A stretch of DNA of 64,000 nt from Paenibacillus xylanilyticus. GTDB lineage: Bacteria; Bacillota; Bacilli; Paenibacillales; Paenibacillaceae. A program made the position numbers and the translations under genes. Of the stretch, positions 8,174-17,043 are shown one piece after another; the stretch's first letter is position 1, and each line of letters begins with the position of its first letter. The notes under the pieces are model-generated. The model had not been told where the DNA came from and searched no databases. It saw nothing but the letters and a program-made list of their open reading frames with translations. The stretch lies in assembly GCF_009664365.1 (NCBI RefSeq), contig NZ_CP044310.1, positions 4,219,001 to 4,283,000 on the forward strand, written 5' to 3'.

Positions 8174-8950
8174 CTATGGTTTGTCTTGTGCCACTGGGGC
8201 ATTATTCTGCCACGTATAACTGACCGATTTTACAGGAACGAAATAGGAGTGCTCCAGCAAATACTCGCGCACATCATCCTCCTCTACAGGAGAACGATCC
8301 GATTTTTCTACCGCCTGCATGATATCGAAGGCATAATCTACGTACACCTTACCTTCACCGTCCATGATAAATGGTAACTCCTGACCCGAATATACACTGT
8401 TCAGTGTAACCTCTGTAGCACCCGCCTGAGCGGCTTGTTTCATATCTACAGCATACAGGCCGGTGTACAATTCCTCCCCGGCGGGCAGTTTGCCGTTATG
8501 TACTGATTTATACTGGTTAACCATGCGCTGTACATCATTGACCTTCTGTACCGTCTGCAAGTCCATTACTTTTACAGTGGGTGCTGTCTCTTCATTTTGA
8601 ATAATGAAGTAAGCGCTCCCACCACTTTCAAAAGCAGTACCCGGGATCTCGTCCAGATAACCTTGCTGTTTCAGCTTCGACAGATCCACTCTGAATTTTT
8701 CATATTTTGGTGTATCCATATCCGCATTAATCATGGGCAGAATCCCCTGATCCTTCTGAAATGCCTCTACAGCACTCTGTATCCGGTTCACACTCTCCCT
8801 GTATGCTATCTTGGGGTCATCGTTACCCTGGGACGGATACATGCAGCCACTTAATGCAGCAACCATTAAAATGAAGAGAAGGCAGCGGACTCCCTGAATC
8901 CCGTACCTCCGCCCCGAACTAATGAAGAGTCTATCTTTGTTTTCGTTCAT
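8174..8950 (-). CDS. Predicted lipoprotein, YphF-like
   Basis: 258 residues from the ATG at 8950, which has AAGGAGG 7 nt upstream (longer starts lack one). A basic N-terminus and hydrophobic stretch end in the lipobox LSGC, so the protein is probably anchored on the outer face of the membrane. The rest is polar with no catalytic motif I recognise. It lies where B. subtilis has yphF, next to spoIVA and close to gpsA, and the opening GCMYP resembles that protein. The link to YphF rests on position and partial similarity. Confidence 0.7.
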   Translation of the reverse strand: MNENKDRLFISSGRRYGIQGVRCLLFILMVAALSGCMYPSQGNDDPKIAYRESVNRIQSAVEAFQKDQGILPMINADMDTPKYEKFRVDLSKLKQQGYLDEIPGTAFESGGSAYFIIQNEETAPTVKVMDLQTVQKVNDVQRMVNQYKSVHNGKLPAGEELYTGLYAVDMKQAAQAGATEVTLNSVYSGQELPFIMDGEGKVYVDYAFDIMQAVEKSDRSPVEEDDVREYLLEHSYFVPVKSVSYTWQNNAPVAQDKP

Positions 8951-9021
8951 CCGCATCCTCCTTGAATCTGAAGAGTCCAACGGGAAAACCCATTCCCAAT
9001 TGAGCTCCATTCAGGTTAGTT

Positions 9022-9375
9022 TCAGAACCAGTCGTCATTCTCCTGCTGCTGGCGTTCCAACTGCTTACGGATTGCCGCTTTGAGCGGATCCTCCGGAACA
9101 TGAACAGACACCGATCCCCTCACCTTTGCCTGACAAGCAAGACGAGTTCCTGCTTCCAGCAGGGAACCCAGTTTCCGTTGTTCAGCATCTGTAGGAGGGT
9201 GCAGCGCCTGCAGCTGATCACCATCTACTTTGACCTTGCACATTAGACAAGCGGCTTTTCCATCGCAACGGGTTGGAATCTTCACTCCTGCACGGCGTGC
9301 GGCACTCAGCAGGTTCACTCCCGCTTTTAGGCGAATGCTCTTATTTTGCGGTAAAAATGTAATCGTGTGCTCCAT
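9022..9375 (-). CDS. 2Fe-2S ferredoxin, adrenodoxin-type spacing
   Basis: 117 residues. Four cysteines fit a 2Fe-2S cluster: C37, C43 and C46 (CX5CX2C) and C81 in RLACQAKV. The CX5CX2C spacing is that of adrenodoxin-type rather than plant-type ferredoxins (CX4CX2C). The C-terminus is a charged tail. The ATG at 9375 has GGGGAGG 7 nt upstream. It is 16 bp behind the nucleotidyltransferase-like gene and probably co-transcribed. The electron partner is unknown. Confidence 0.85.
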   Translation of the reverse strand: MEHTITFLPQNKSIRLKAGVNLLSAARRAGVKIPTRCDGKAACLMCKVKVDGDQLQALHPPTDAEQRKLGSLLEAGTRLACQAKVRGSVSVHVPEDPLKAAIRKQLERQQQENDDWF

Positions 9376-9391
9376 CCTCTTGCCTCCCCAC

Positions 9392-10009
9392 CTATGAAGT
9401 CCATGTAAAACCAACCAACGCTTCTACCTCAGCGGAGAATCGGCTTGTCCACACATTATGCTTGCCCAATGAAGCCAGTAAGGGCTGATGAAGCTGTGGA
9501 TCCTTCCGGATTGCTTCGGCAATAGCCTCATATCGGTCAGCTCGACCTCTCAGCAGATTAAAAAGCAGCTCATGAGCGAGGGGCATCAATCTTAACGTGT
9601 AAGAACCTATTTGAGCCTGAGGCGCATGATGAATCAGCAGTTGTTCAATCTCAATCCGGTACCAGCTCTGCCTGGACCATACTTCAAAGCCACCTACGAG
9701 TTCAAGCGCACACTCTCCGACTTGATAATGACTTAGCAATGAAGCATATGGCCCTGTTCGATCGATCACCGGTTCATCCAGGGCAATTCCTGGGGCAGCA
9801 TGATGCAGCCCACGTGCAGCAGCCAGATCGGCGTACACGTCAATATCTCTGGGAGCCTGCTGCAACTCGACCTGCTGCAGCAGGAGTCCACAGCTTCCCC
9901 CAAGAAGCCAAGTATAAGGTACTGTATTCCAGGTTTTTGCCGTTTCCAGCAACGCAGCGTGCAATTCCGGATAGCGCTCTGTAAGGCCCTCTGTTCCATG
10001 TGGTCCCAA
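9392..10009 (-). CDS. Nucleotidyltransferase-like protein
   Basis: About 205 residues. The motif GGSCGLLLQ followed by PRDIDVYAD is the GS-x(n)-DxD core of the nucleotidyltransferase fold, so NMP transfer or an enzyme derived from it is possible. The substrate is unknown and no adjoining HEPN partner is seen. The start is uncertain: a TTG at 10009 has AAGGTGA at a good distance, while the longer ATG at 10039 lacks a ribosome site. The gene and the ferredoxin behind it are absent from the corresponding B. subtilis cluster. Confidence 0.6.
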   Translation of the reverse strand: MGPHGTEGLTERYPELHAALLETAKTWNTVPYTWLLGGSCGLLLQQVELQQAPRDIDVYADLAAARGLHHAAPGIALDEPVIDRTGPYASLLSHYQVGECALELVGGFEVWSRQSWYRIEIEQLLIHHAPQAQIGSYTLRLMPLAHELLFNLLRGRADRYEAIAEAIRKDPQLHQPLLASLGKHNVWTSRFSAEVEALVGFTWTS

Positions 10010-10094
10010 CCGGCTCACCTTCCCTTCATCCGTTTTCATTGTGTCAGTTCTATGGTGTACTTATGCGGATGTTAAGCTGCACGCAAGAATAAGA

Positions 10095-10274
10095 TCAAGT
10101 AAGCGATGCAATTCCGCCGAAAAAACCAATAAGCATAATCAGAAACGCGATTAATGACAGAATCCCTCGCACGAAGCCCTTGGTTTTGGCTCTCGCGAAG
10201 GTTATCAGGAATACAGACAATCCCATAATCAGAATTGCAACCAATGACAGCCACATCTTGTCCATTGCGCTCAT
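10095..10274 (-). CDS. DUF2768 family small membrane protein (YphE-like)
   Basis: 59 residues from the ATG at 10274 to TGA at 10095. Two hydrophobic helices (about residues 8-26 and 36-57) are separated by a short basic loop (ARAKTKGF). Sequence and position between a YphF-like lipoprotein and gpsA fit DUF2768/YphE of Bacillales, a sporulation-linked family of unknown function. AAGGGGAG lies upstream at a slightly long spacing. A longer reading frame at 10072-10365 on the same strand is a shadow. Confidence 0.8.
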   Translation of the reverse strand: MSAMDKMWLSLVAILIMGLSVFLITFARAKTKGFVRGILSLIAFLIMLIGFFGGIASLT

Positions 10275-10370
10275 AATCCAGCAGTCTCCCCTTCAATCCG
10301 TTATTCATCACTGACACGGTGACAATTGAAATTATTATAACATGAAATTCAGAGGACTTTTCCAAAAAAA

Positions 10371-10413
10371 AGACAAAAAGAAAGCCAGCCTTAGCTGACT
10401 CATCTTTTTGTCT
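10371..10413 (-). terminator. Terminator after spoVIF
   Basis: Outer arms AGACAAAAAG / CTTTTTGTCT enclose an inner GC-rich hairpin; an eight-base T run follows on the minus strand. Confidence 0.75.
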
Positions 10414-10447
10414 TGCTTGCCCACGTTATAGAAGCAAAAACGATCTA

Positions 10448-10723
10448 TTATTTTTTCATCATCATTTTCATTAATGATTCCATGCTGTTTGGATTCAGTC
10501 CACTTTTTTTGACCGCACTTACAATATCCTGAACCGTATCCTCAGATACCGGAACTTTCGCCATGGCGGATACTTGTTTAATCAATTGGCGCAACTGAGC
10601 TTCATTTTGCATGGTGGACGGTTTTACTGTGCTCGCCAATTTCTTGACAGCACCTTCTGTAATTGTTTTGCCCGTTTTTTTATTGATCGCTTTTAGTGCA
10701 TCCTTAGAAATGTTGTTACCCAT
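10448..10723 (-). CDS. spoVIF: Stage VI sporulation protein F
   Basis: 91 residues, close to the 88 of B. subtilis SpoVIF (YjcC), with the family pattern KKTGKTI, QLRQLIKQVSAMAKVPVS and the ending MKMMMKK. SpoVIF supports late coat assembly and GerE-dependent gene expression in the mother cell. The ATG at 10723 has GGAGGGGAG 4-5 nt upstream. In B. subtilis the gene is elsewhere, so its position between gpsA and DUF2768 is a local difference. Confidence 0.85.
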   Translation of the reverse strand: MGNNISKDALKAINKKTGKTITEGAVKKLASTVKPSTMQNEAQLRQLIKQVSAMAKVPVSEDTVQDIVSAVKKSGLNPNSMESLMKMMMKK

Positions 10724-10823
10724 TCGTCTCCCCTCCTCCGGCAATACTCATGTGTATAGTATGAGTGTACCGATGAAAAGGTGAATGAGCTTCTTAATTT
10801 CTGGTGAGTAAAGCAATGGAGAT

Positions 10824-11864
10824 TCAGGAGTGCCACTGTTCCCATGTTTCCAGTTTCATAACTTCCATTTCGGTCTTTGGGTCTCGGCCCATAAGTGCCT
10901 CAACCGCATCACGCGGCTCACGATCCTGAAAGAGAACATGGTAGAGTTGATCCGCAATCGGCATTTGCACCCCGTATTTCTGGGAGATAAAATAGGCTGC
11001 TTTTGTCGTACGAATTCCTTCTACGACCATTCCCATGGAATTCAGCACATCCTCCAGCTTTTGTCCTTGTCCCAGCATGGAACCGGCCCGCCAGTTCCGG
11101 CTATGTTGACTTGTCGCGGTAACGACCAAATCACCGATTCCTGCGAGGCCCGCAAACGTAAGCGGGTTTGCTCCCATCTCCACGCCAATCCGGGTGATCT
11201 CTGCCAAGCCACGAGTCAATAGAGCGGCTTTTGCATTATCTCCGAAGTTCAGGCCGTCCGACATCCCTGCACCAAGTGCGATAATATTTTTGAAGGCACC
11301 TGCCAGCTCCACACCAAGCATATCCCGATTCGTATACACACGGAAATAGGCATTCATGAATAATGCCTGAGCAGCATCTGCTGCGGCCTTGTCCAGTGAA
11401 GCCACAACCACCGTTGTAGGACAGCGCTTGACCACTTCCTCCGCATGACTCGGACCCGAAAGTACAACGATATTCCCTTCTTCACATTCAAGTTCCTCGG
11501 AGATCACCGTCGACATCCGTTTGAGGCTTTCCGTTTCAAATCCCTTGGTTGCATGAATTATTAACATGTCTGGCGTATAATACGCCTTGAGTTGGTTGAC
11601 TACCGAACGCATGGCTGAGGAAGGCGCAACAATCAAAACGGCCGAAGCCCCTTGAACGGCATCCCCCATGTTAGTCGTTGCCTGAATGCGAGGTGATAAC
11701 TCTGCACCAGGTAGAAAACGACTGTTCCGATGCTGGTTGTTAATTTCGGCGGCCTGCTCTTCACCACGTGTCCACATCGTCACTTCCAGCCCATTGGCGG
11801 CCAGCACACTTGCGAGAGCGGTCCCCCAACTGCCTGCGACCAGGACGGCAACTTTTTTAGACAA
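10824..11864 (-). CDS. gpsA: Glycerol-3-phosphate dehydrogenase [NAD(P)+]
   Basis: 346 residues. GpsA reduces dihydroxyacetone phosphate to sn-glycerol-3-phosphate for phospholipid synthesis. Conserved blocks include SWGTALA, IHATKGFE, GPSHAEEV, the catalytic lysine region LAGAFKNIIALGAG and the GDNAKAALLTRG motif. The Rossmann loop reads VAGSWG, with Val in place of the first glycine. A TTG at 11864 (MSKKVAV) with GGGGGTGG 8 nt upstream is preferred to the GTG at 11876, which has no spacing to a ribosome site. It overlaps plsY slightly; both serve the same pathway. Confidence 0.93.
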   Translation of the reverse strand: MSKKVAVLVAGSWGTALASVLAANGLEVTMWTRGEEQAAEINNQHRNSRFLPGAELSPRIQATTNMGDAVQGASAVLIVAPSSAMRSVVNQLKAYYTPDMLIIHATKGFETESLKRMSTVISEELECEEGNIVVLSGPSHAEEVVKRCPTTVVVASLDKAAADAAQALFMNAYFRVYTNRDMLGVELAGAFKNIIALGAGMSDGLNFGDNAKAALLTRGLAEITRIGVEMGANPLTFAGLAGIGDLVVTATSQHSRNWRAGSMLGQGQKLEDVLNSMGMVVEGIRTTKAAYFISQKYGVQMPIADQLYHVLFQDREPRDAVEALMGRDPKTEMEVMKLETWEQWHS

Positions 11865-12480
11865 CGCGTTTTCCACCCCCAGGTTTATTAGCTCCTAATT
11901 TATTTTCCTGTCCTCTGGCAAGCTTCGCAATGTTGGTGCGATGTCTCCAAAATGCAAACAGACAAATAATCAGACTTCCCCAAAACAGATTCATGGAATA
12001 TCCCGGGAACACTAGGATGAAGATTGGTGTTAATGCTACAAAAATTAGAGAACCGAGCGAAACATAACGTGTCAAAACGATGGACAGGATTGCAAAAATT
12101 CCGGCAGAAACTGCAGGAACGAATGCAAGAGTGGCGAGTACGCCAATTGCTGTTGCAATTCCTTTTCCCCCACGGAATCGGAAGTAGAGCGGCCAGTTAT
12201 GTCCTGCAATCGCTGCAACACCGCAAATTGCAGGAATCCACTCGGAGCCGTCACTGAACCAAACTCCAATCCATACAGCCGCAATACCTTTAAGTACATC
12301 CAACAGCAGCACAAGAATAGCCGGTCCTTTACCCAAGATCCGCAATGTATTGGTAGCGCCTGCGTTTCCGCTGCCATGCTGACGAATGTCGATCCCCCGT
12401 ATTGCCTTTGCAAGGAGGACACTAAAGCTGATTGAACCGAGCAGATAGCTCAGTACAATCGCTGCGATTGGTAAAATCAC
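11857..12480 (-). CDS. plsY: Acyl-phosphate:glycerol-3-phosphate acyltransferase
   Basis: 207 residues, a multi-span membrane enzyme with the PlsY motifs SGNAGATN (phosphate loop), GHNWPLYFRFRGGKG and a C-terminal region rich in Arg and Lys. It transfers a fatty acyl group from acyl-phosphate to glycerol-3-phosphate, the product of the following gene gpsA. It sits 11 bp after der. Confidence 0.95.
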   Translation of the reverse strand: MILPIAAIVLSYLLGSISFSVLLAKAIRGIDIRQHGSGNAGATNTLRILGKGPAILVLLLDVLKGIAAVWIGVWFSDGSEWIPAICGVAAIAGHNWPLYFRFRGGKGIATAIGVLATLAFVPAVSAGIFAILSIVLTRYVSLGSLIFVALTPIFILVFPGYSMNLFWGSLIICLFAFWRHRTNIAKLARGQENKLGANKPGGGKRVV

Positions 12481-12491
12481 AAACTTCTCCC

Positions 12492-13814
12492 CTAACCTTC
12501 GTCGGACTTCCTCCGAGTAAATATGCGAATTGGCGTACCTTCAAAATCAAACGCTCCGCGGATTTTATTCTCCAGGTAACGCTCATAAGAGAAGTGCATC
12601 AATTCCGGATCGTTTACAAAAATAACCATGGTCGGCGGTTTGACGGCAACCTGTGTCACGTAGTTAATCCGCATTCTGCGTCCTTTGTCAGTAGGCGGTG
12701 GATTAATAGCCACGGCGTCAGATACAACATCATTAAGCAAATGCGTCTGAACACGCATAGCATGCTGCTGAGCTACACGAGTTACCACAGGAAGCAATTT
12801 TTGTAAGCGTTGTTTTGTTTTGGCTGACAAAAAGACTACGGGAGCATAAGTCATAAACAGGAAGTGATCCCGAATTTTTTTCTCAAACTCATTCATCGTT
12901 TTATCGGTTTTATCCACCACGTCCCATTTATTCACAACGAACAGGGAAGCTTTACCGGCTTCAAATGCATAACCTGCAATGTGCTTGTCCTGTTCAATGA
13001 TGCCTTCCTCGCCGTTAATAACGATCAAAACGACATCAGCACGTTCAATGGCACGCATAGCACGCATAACACTGTATTTCTCAGTAGTTTCATACACTTT
13101 ACCACGTTTACGCATACCTGCTGTATCAATCAGCACATAACGCTGCCCATCCTTTTCGAACGGGGTATCGATGGCATCGCGCGTCGTACCGGCTACATCA
13201 CTTACGATGACGCGTTCCTCACCCAAGATGGCATTCACCAATGAAGATTTACCCACGTTTGGACGTCCGATTAGAGCAACACGGATGACGTCTTCATCGT
13301 ATGTTTCTTCTTCAAGCTCAGGCAATTTTTCAACAATCGCATCCAGCAAATCACCAATACCCGTACCATGACTTCCGGATACACCGATGGGATCTCCAAA
13401 TCCAAATCCATAAAACTCGTAAATGAGCTCACTGCGCCCAATATTATCCACTTTGTTAACGGCTACAACAATGGGCTTGCCTGAGCGGTACAACATCTCT
13501 GCGACTTCTTCGTCAGATTGCGTAATCCCTGCTTTTGCATCACACATGAATACAATAACATCCGCTTCTTCAATGGCGAGCTCTGCCTGCATCCGAATTG
13601 ATTTAAGAATGACATCCTCGCCGTCGATTTCGATACCACCTGTATCGATAATACTGAATGGTTTACCGTTCCATTCACCGATTCCGTAGATCCGGTCACG
13701 GGTAATACCCGGCTTGTCTTCCACAATGGCCAGTCTGTCGCCGATAATCCGATTAAAAATAGTGGATTTACCCACGTTCGGTCGCCCGACAATTGCCACA
13801 ACGGGTCTTGCCAT
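12492..13814 (-). CDS. der: Ribosome-associated GTPase Der (EngA)
   Basis: 440 residues with two consecutive GTPase domains, each with GRPNVGKS (residues 9-16 and about 184-191), DTAG/DTGG, and NKxD motifs, followed by a KH-like C-terminal domain. Der is essential for 50S subunit maturation. The ATG at 13814 has GGAGGAG 8 nt upstream. Confidence 0.96.
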   Translation of the reverse strand: MARPVVAIVGRPNVGKSTIFNRIIGDRLAIVEDKPGITRDRIYGIGEWNGKPFSIIDTGGIEIDGEDVILKSIRMQAELAIEEADVIVFMCDAKAGITQSDEEVAEMLYRSGKPIVVAVNKVDNIGRSELIYEFYGFGFGDPIGVSGSHGTGIGDLLDAIVEKLPELEEETYDEDVIRVALIGRPNVGKSSLVNAILGEERVIVSDVAGTTRDAIDTPFEKDGQRYVLIDTAGMRKRGKVYETTEKYSVMRAMRAIERADVVLIVINGEEGIIEQDKHIAGYAFEAGKASLFVVNKWDVVDKTDKTMNEFEKKIRDHFLFMTYAPVVFLSAKTKQRLQKLLPVVTRVAQQHAMRVQTHLLNDVVSDAVAINPPPTDKGRRMRINYVTQVAVKPPTMVIFVNDPELMHFSYERYLENKIRGAFDFEGTPIRIFTRRKSDEG

Positions 13815-13912
13815 ACATTCCACTCCTCCTGTCCATACTTACGTTACTCATCATAGCAAAAAACACATGTCTTGGCTAACCTTTCATGCCAAGAATGCTC
13901 ACAATAACAACA

Positions 13913-13940
13913 ATCGGCGAACCCGCTGGGGCTCGCCGAT
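13913..13940 (-). terminator. Probable terminator of the S1-like gene
   Basis: The stem ATCGGCGA / TCGCCGAT with a GC-rich loop lies 58 bp past the S1 gene stop. The following tract on the minus strand is only moderately T-rich. Confidence 0.5.
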
Positions 13941-13997
13941 CTTGCTTTTATTGTTCAGCAAAATATGCAGTATAACTTAGAACCATGCATGAATAAC

Positions 13998-15212
13998 TTA
14001 TTTGAATTTGCTGAGTTTGTCACCGAAACGTTCGCCGAGTGTGATGCTCATACCTTGGTTGCTCAAGGAAACGTTCGGGTTGTTGATTTCTTCACGCGGA
14101 GCGTTGTTTCTAGCAGGTCTTTCCGCTTTTGGCGCTTGGGCAGGAGCTTCTTCTGTTTCTTTGATGCTCAGGCTTACACGTTGCTCAGCAGGGTTCATGT
14201 CGAGAATCTTAACTTGAACTTCCTGACCTTCTTTCAATACTTCGTGTGGAGTACCGATGTGTTTGTGGGAAATTTGTGAAATGTGTACAAGTCCCTCAAC
14301 ACCTGGAGCGATTTCAACAAATGCTCCGAAATCAACCAGACGTTTAACAACACCTGTTACGATATCGCTAGTGTTGAATTTCTCGCCAGCTGTTTCCCAT
14401 GGTCCTGGTTGAACAGCTTTCATGCTCAGGCTGATTTTGCCTTTTTCAGGGTCAACTTTCAGCACTTTAACGCTGACTTTATCGCCTTCGGAAAGGACAT
14501 CGGATGGTTTGTCCACATGCGTCCAAGCGAGCTCGGAAACGTGAACCAGACCGTCAACTCCGCCTACATCAACGAATGCTCCGAATTGAGTCAAACGTTG
14601 TACTGTACCTTCGATAACTTGTCCTTCTTGCAGACCAGCCATAACCTCAGCTTTGTTAGCTTCGAATTCTTGCTCCAGAACGTCTTTTTGGGAAAGGATC
14701 ACTTTGTTGTTCTCACGATCGATCTCTTTCACTTTAACGCGCAGTGTGCGTCCTTTGTAGTCGCTGAAGTCTTCTACGAAATGGCGCTCAACCATGGAAG
14801 CAGGAATAAATCCGCGTACGCCCACGTCTGCTACCAGACCGCCTTTTACTACGTCAGCTACAACAACTTCGAATACATCTTGGTCTTCAAAGTGCTTTTG
14901 CAATTGATCCCAAGCGTTTTCGCTGTCGATTGCACGTTTGGACAGAACGAGTTTTTCTTTCTCGTCGTCGATGCTAAGTACTTTAGCTTCAACTTCTTGT
15001 CCAACTTCTACTGCATCAGACGCGCTGTCAACATGCAATGAGGACAGTTCGCGAATTGGAATTACACCGTCATATTTATATCCAATGCTCACATAGGCTT
15101 GGTTATCTTCCAATTTGACGATGGTTCCTTTTACAGTATCTCCTTTTTTCAAGGAAACGAATTGATCCAACTCATCTTGGGTTGCTTCTTGATTTTTCAT
15201 TTCTTCCGACAT
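13998..15212 (-). CDS. S1-domain RNA-binding protein (RpsA/YpfD type)
   Basis: 404 residues with four S1 domains, recognisable from GDTVKGTIVKLEDNQAYVSIGYK, VEVVVADVVKGGLVADVG, GTVQRLTQFGAFVDVG and GVVKRLVDFGAFVEI. The acidic N-terminus (MSEEMKNQEATQDE) and alkaline Pro/Ala/Arg-rich tail are typical of the Bacillales S1 homologue. It binds RNA; in these bacteria it is not essential for initiation as in E. coli. The ATG at 15212 has GAGGAGGG 8 nt upstream. It lies downstream of cmk-plsC, as in B. subtilis (cmk-ypfD). Confidence 0.92.
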   Translation of the reverse strand: MSEEMKNQEATQDELDQFVSLKKGDTVKGTIVKLEDNQAYVSIGYKYDGVIPIRELSSLHVDSASDAVEVGQEVEAKVLSIDDEKEKLVLSKRAIDSENAWDQLQKHFEDQDVFEVVVADVVKGGLVADVGVRGFIPASMVERHFVEDFSDYKGRTLRVKVKEIDRENNKVILSQKDVLEQEFEANKAEVMAGLQEGQVIEGTVQRLTQFGAFVDVGGVDGLVHVSELAWTHVDKPSDVLSEGDKVSVKVLKVDPEKGKISLSMKAVQPGPWETAGEKFNTSDIVTGVVKRLVDFGAFVEIAPGVEGLVHISQISHKHIGTPHEVLKEGQEVQVKILDMNPAEQRVSLSIKETEEAPAQAPKAERPARNNAPREEINNPNVSLSNQGMSITLGERFGDKLSKFK

Positions 15213-15358
15213 GTCAAATACCCTCCTCAATTCAAAAACCCCATTATATTCAAACCTGCCTGTAGCAGAGTTCAAAACACTTTCAACGCTGAATGGCTCG
15301 GATTAGTTTCCCTCAAAAATATGGAAATAATGCATTCAGACTTTCGGTGAAGAGCAAA

Positions 15359-15946
15359 TTATTTGCTCGGTACACCTGTTTTCACCATCTCATTAATTTT
15401 GGACATAATCTTTTCAGTTGCTCTTTCTAGTGCATCACCAGAAGGATCTTCCTTAAACTCGTCCAAATTCACCGGTGCTCCATACACCACTTTCATCTTA
15501 CGAAACAGCTTGTAGTTGCCGATAATAGCAGTAGGGATAACGGTAGCACCACTCCGAAGAGCAAAGCTCGCTGCACCTTTTTTGCCGATGCCTCCATCGT
15601 TGTGCCGACTCCCGGATGGGAAAATGCCGAGCACTTCACCATTGCGCAAAATGTTTAGTGAAGTTTTGATGGATTCCTTGCTAACGCCTCCACGCTTAAC
15701 GGGAAACGCGCCCACAGCCTTAATGATCTTCCCAAGTACCGGAACATCAAACAATTCACTTTTGGCCATGAAACGTACCTGCCGGCGAATTTTAATACCT
15801 ACCGTTGGAGGATCAAAGTTACTGATATGATTGGAACATAAAAGTACGCCGCCCTCTTGGGGGATATTCTCCCGTCCAACTGCTTCCAGGCGGAAAAGAA
15901 TGGTGTAAATGATCCGCAGTACTGTGCTGCAAAATGTGTAAATCAT
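15359..15946 (-). CDS. plsC: 1-acyl-glycerol-3-phosphate acyltransferase
   Basis: 195 residues. The catalytic motif NHISNFD (H-x4-D) and the PlsC fold identify a lysophosphatidate acyltransferase, which makes phosphatidic acid. The third motif reads FPSGSR where most family members have FPEGTR, so the usual Glu is absent. The ATG at 15946 overlaps the cmk stop by 4 bp and has AGAGGAGAGG upstream, so the two genes are coupled. Confidence 0.9.
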   Translation of the reverse strand: MIYTFCSTVLRIIYTILFRLEAVGRENIPQEGGVLLCSNHISNFDPPTVGIKIRRQVRFMAKSELFDVPVLGKIIKAVGAFPVKRGGVSKESIKTSLNILRNGEVLGIFPSGSRHNDGGIGKKGAASFALRSGATVIPTAIIGNYKLFRKMKVVYGAPVNLDEFKEDPSGDALERATEKIMSKINEMVKTGVPSK

Positions 15947-16647
15947 AGACCAACCTCTCCTCTGACCATTGTGCAATAAGATACGATTTTGTCAACCACT
16001 TCATGAATACTCATCTTGGTTGTATCAAGAACCGTTGCGTCCTCGGCACAGCGAAGTGGGGATATTTCCCGCTCTTCATCCAATTTGTCACGTGTGGCTA
16101 TGTCTCGCTCTAATTGCTTCAACGTCAGTCCTTCAGAGGGGTCCAGTTCTTTGAAGCGGCGAAGTGCGCGCTCTTCCACACTGGCAGTCATGAAGATTTT
16201 CACTTCCGCATCGGGCAATACTGTCGTTCCGATATCGCGTCCATCCATGACGACGCCCTTGCGCAAAGCCATTTGCCGCTGAGTATCCACTAATTGCGAA
16301 CGCAGCCCCTCGATTTGCGCATATCGGGACACGATCCCCGTAACTTCACGGGAGCGGATTTCCAAGGTTACATCTTCCCCGTTACAGAACACTTTCTGTC
16401 CGCCCGGGTCCGGCTGTAAATCAATGACCAGTTTGTGGGCTTCTTGAAGTACCTCTGATACATTATCCGGAGAAATCCCTTTCCGAATCATGTGTAGGGT
16501 AACCGCACGGTACATTGCGCCAGTATCGACGTAAATATAACCGAGCGCCTCTGCAACCAATCGGGCCACGGTACTTTTCCCGGCACCGGCAGGTCCGTCA
16601 ATTGCAACGTTCATCTTCCCGTTCTCTGATGTGTTCTGGCTTGCCAA
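15943..16647 (-). CDS. cmk: Cytidylate kinase
   Basis: About 234 residues. It has the P-loop GPAGAGKST, the Cmk motifs DTGAMYRAVTL and MDGRDIGTTVLPDA, and the lid region RALRRFKEL. It phosphorylates CMP and dCMP. The start chosen is TTG at 16647, with GAGGAGGAA upstream; an ATG at 16614 (MNVAIDG) is the alternative but has a poor ribosome site. Confidence 0.94.
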   Translation of the reverse strand: MASQNTSENGKMNVAIDGPAGAGKSTVARLVAEALGYIYVDTGAMYRAVTLHMIRKGISPDNVSEVLQEAHKLVIDLQPDPGGQKVFCNGEDVTLEIRSREVTGIVSRYAQIEGLRSQLVDTQRQMALRKGVVMDGRDIGTTVLPDAEVKIFMTASVEERALRRFKELDPSEGLTLKQLERDIATRDKLDEEREISPLRCAEDATVLDTTKMSIHEVVDKIVSYCTMVRGEVGL

Positions 16648-16750
16648 CGGGGCATTCCTCCTCAAACGATAAGCCTCAATAAAAAAACAGGCATTGCCTG
16701 CATCGTGAAAATTATACCACACTATACACATGGATGCAAAAACAGCCAAT

Positions 16751-16975
16751 TCACTGATGTTCCCTTTTCGTTGAAAGTTCCATATGAATTGGTGTCCCCT
16801 CCATTCGGTCTATCCGGGTCACATTTTGTTTGAAATATGGAACCTGAAGCAGCATTTGGTATACCACCAACAACAAAAATAAAACGGCAATAAGCTGAAA
16901 AAGTCTTCTTTCCATTCGTTTGGAGAACACGTAATACAGACGCTCATATCTTCGGGATGTACGTCGGTGATTCAT
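16751..16975 (-). CDS. DUF5359 family membrane protein (YpfB-like)
   Basis: 74 residues: a strongly basic N-terminus (NHRRTSRRYERLYY), one transmembrane helix at about residues 26-46, and a short outer tail. The family lies between cmk and the PilZ gene in Bacillales, as here. Its function is unknown. The ATG at 16975 has GGAGGTG 7 nt upstream. Confidence 0.75.
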   Translation of the reverse strand: MNHRRTSRRYERLYYVFSKRMERRLFQLIAVLFLLLVVYQMLLQVPYFKQNVTRIDRMEGTPIHMELSTKREHQ

Positions 16976-17043
16976 ACCCAAGCACCTCCGTTTTTCCCCT
17001 TACGTTTCCCGCCATATTTCCTTTTTATTCAAAAAACCTGCTC

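Noticed and set aside
10072-10365. 97-residue minus-strand frame
   Set aside because: Overlaps the DUF2768 gene in another frame; the shorter 59-residue frame has the family sequence and two helices.
14283-15041. 252-residue plus-strand frame inside the S1 gene
   Set aside because: Antisense shadow of the S1 repeats; Phe/Cys-rich composition typical of noncoding frames.
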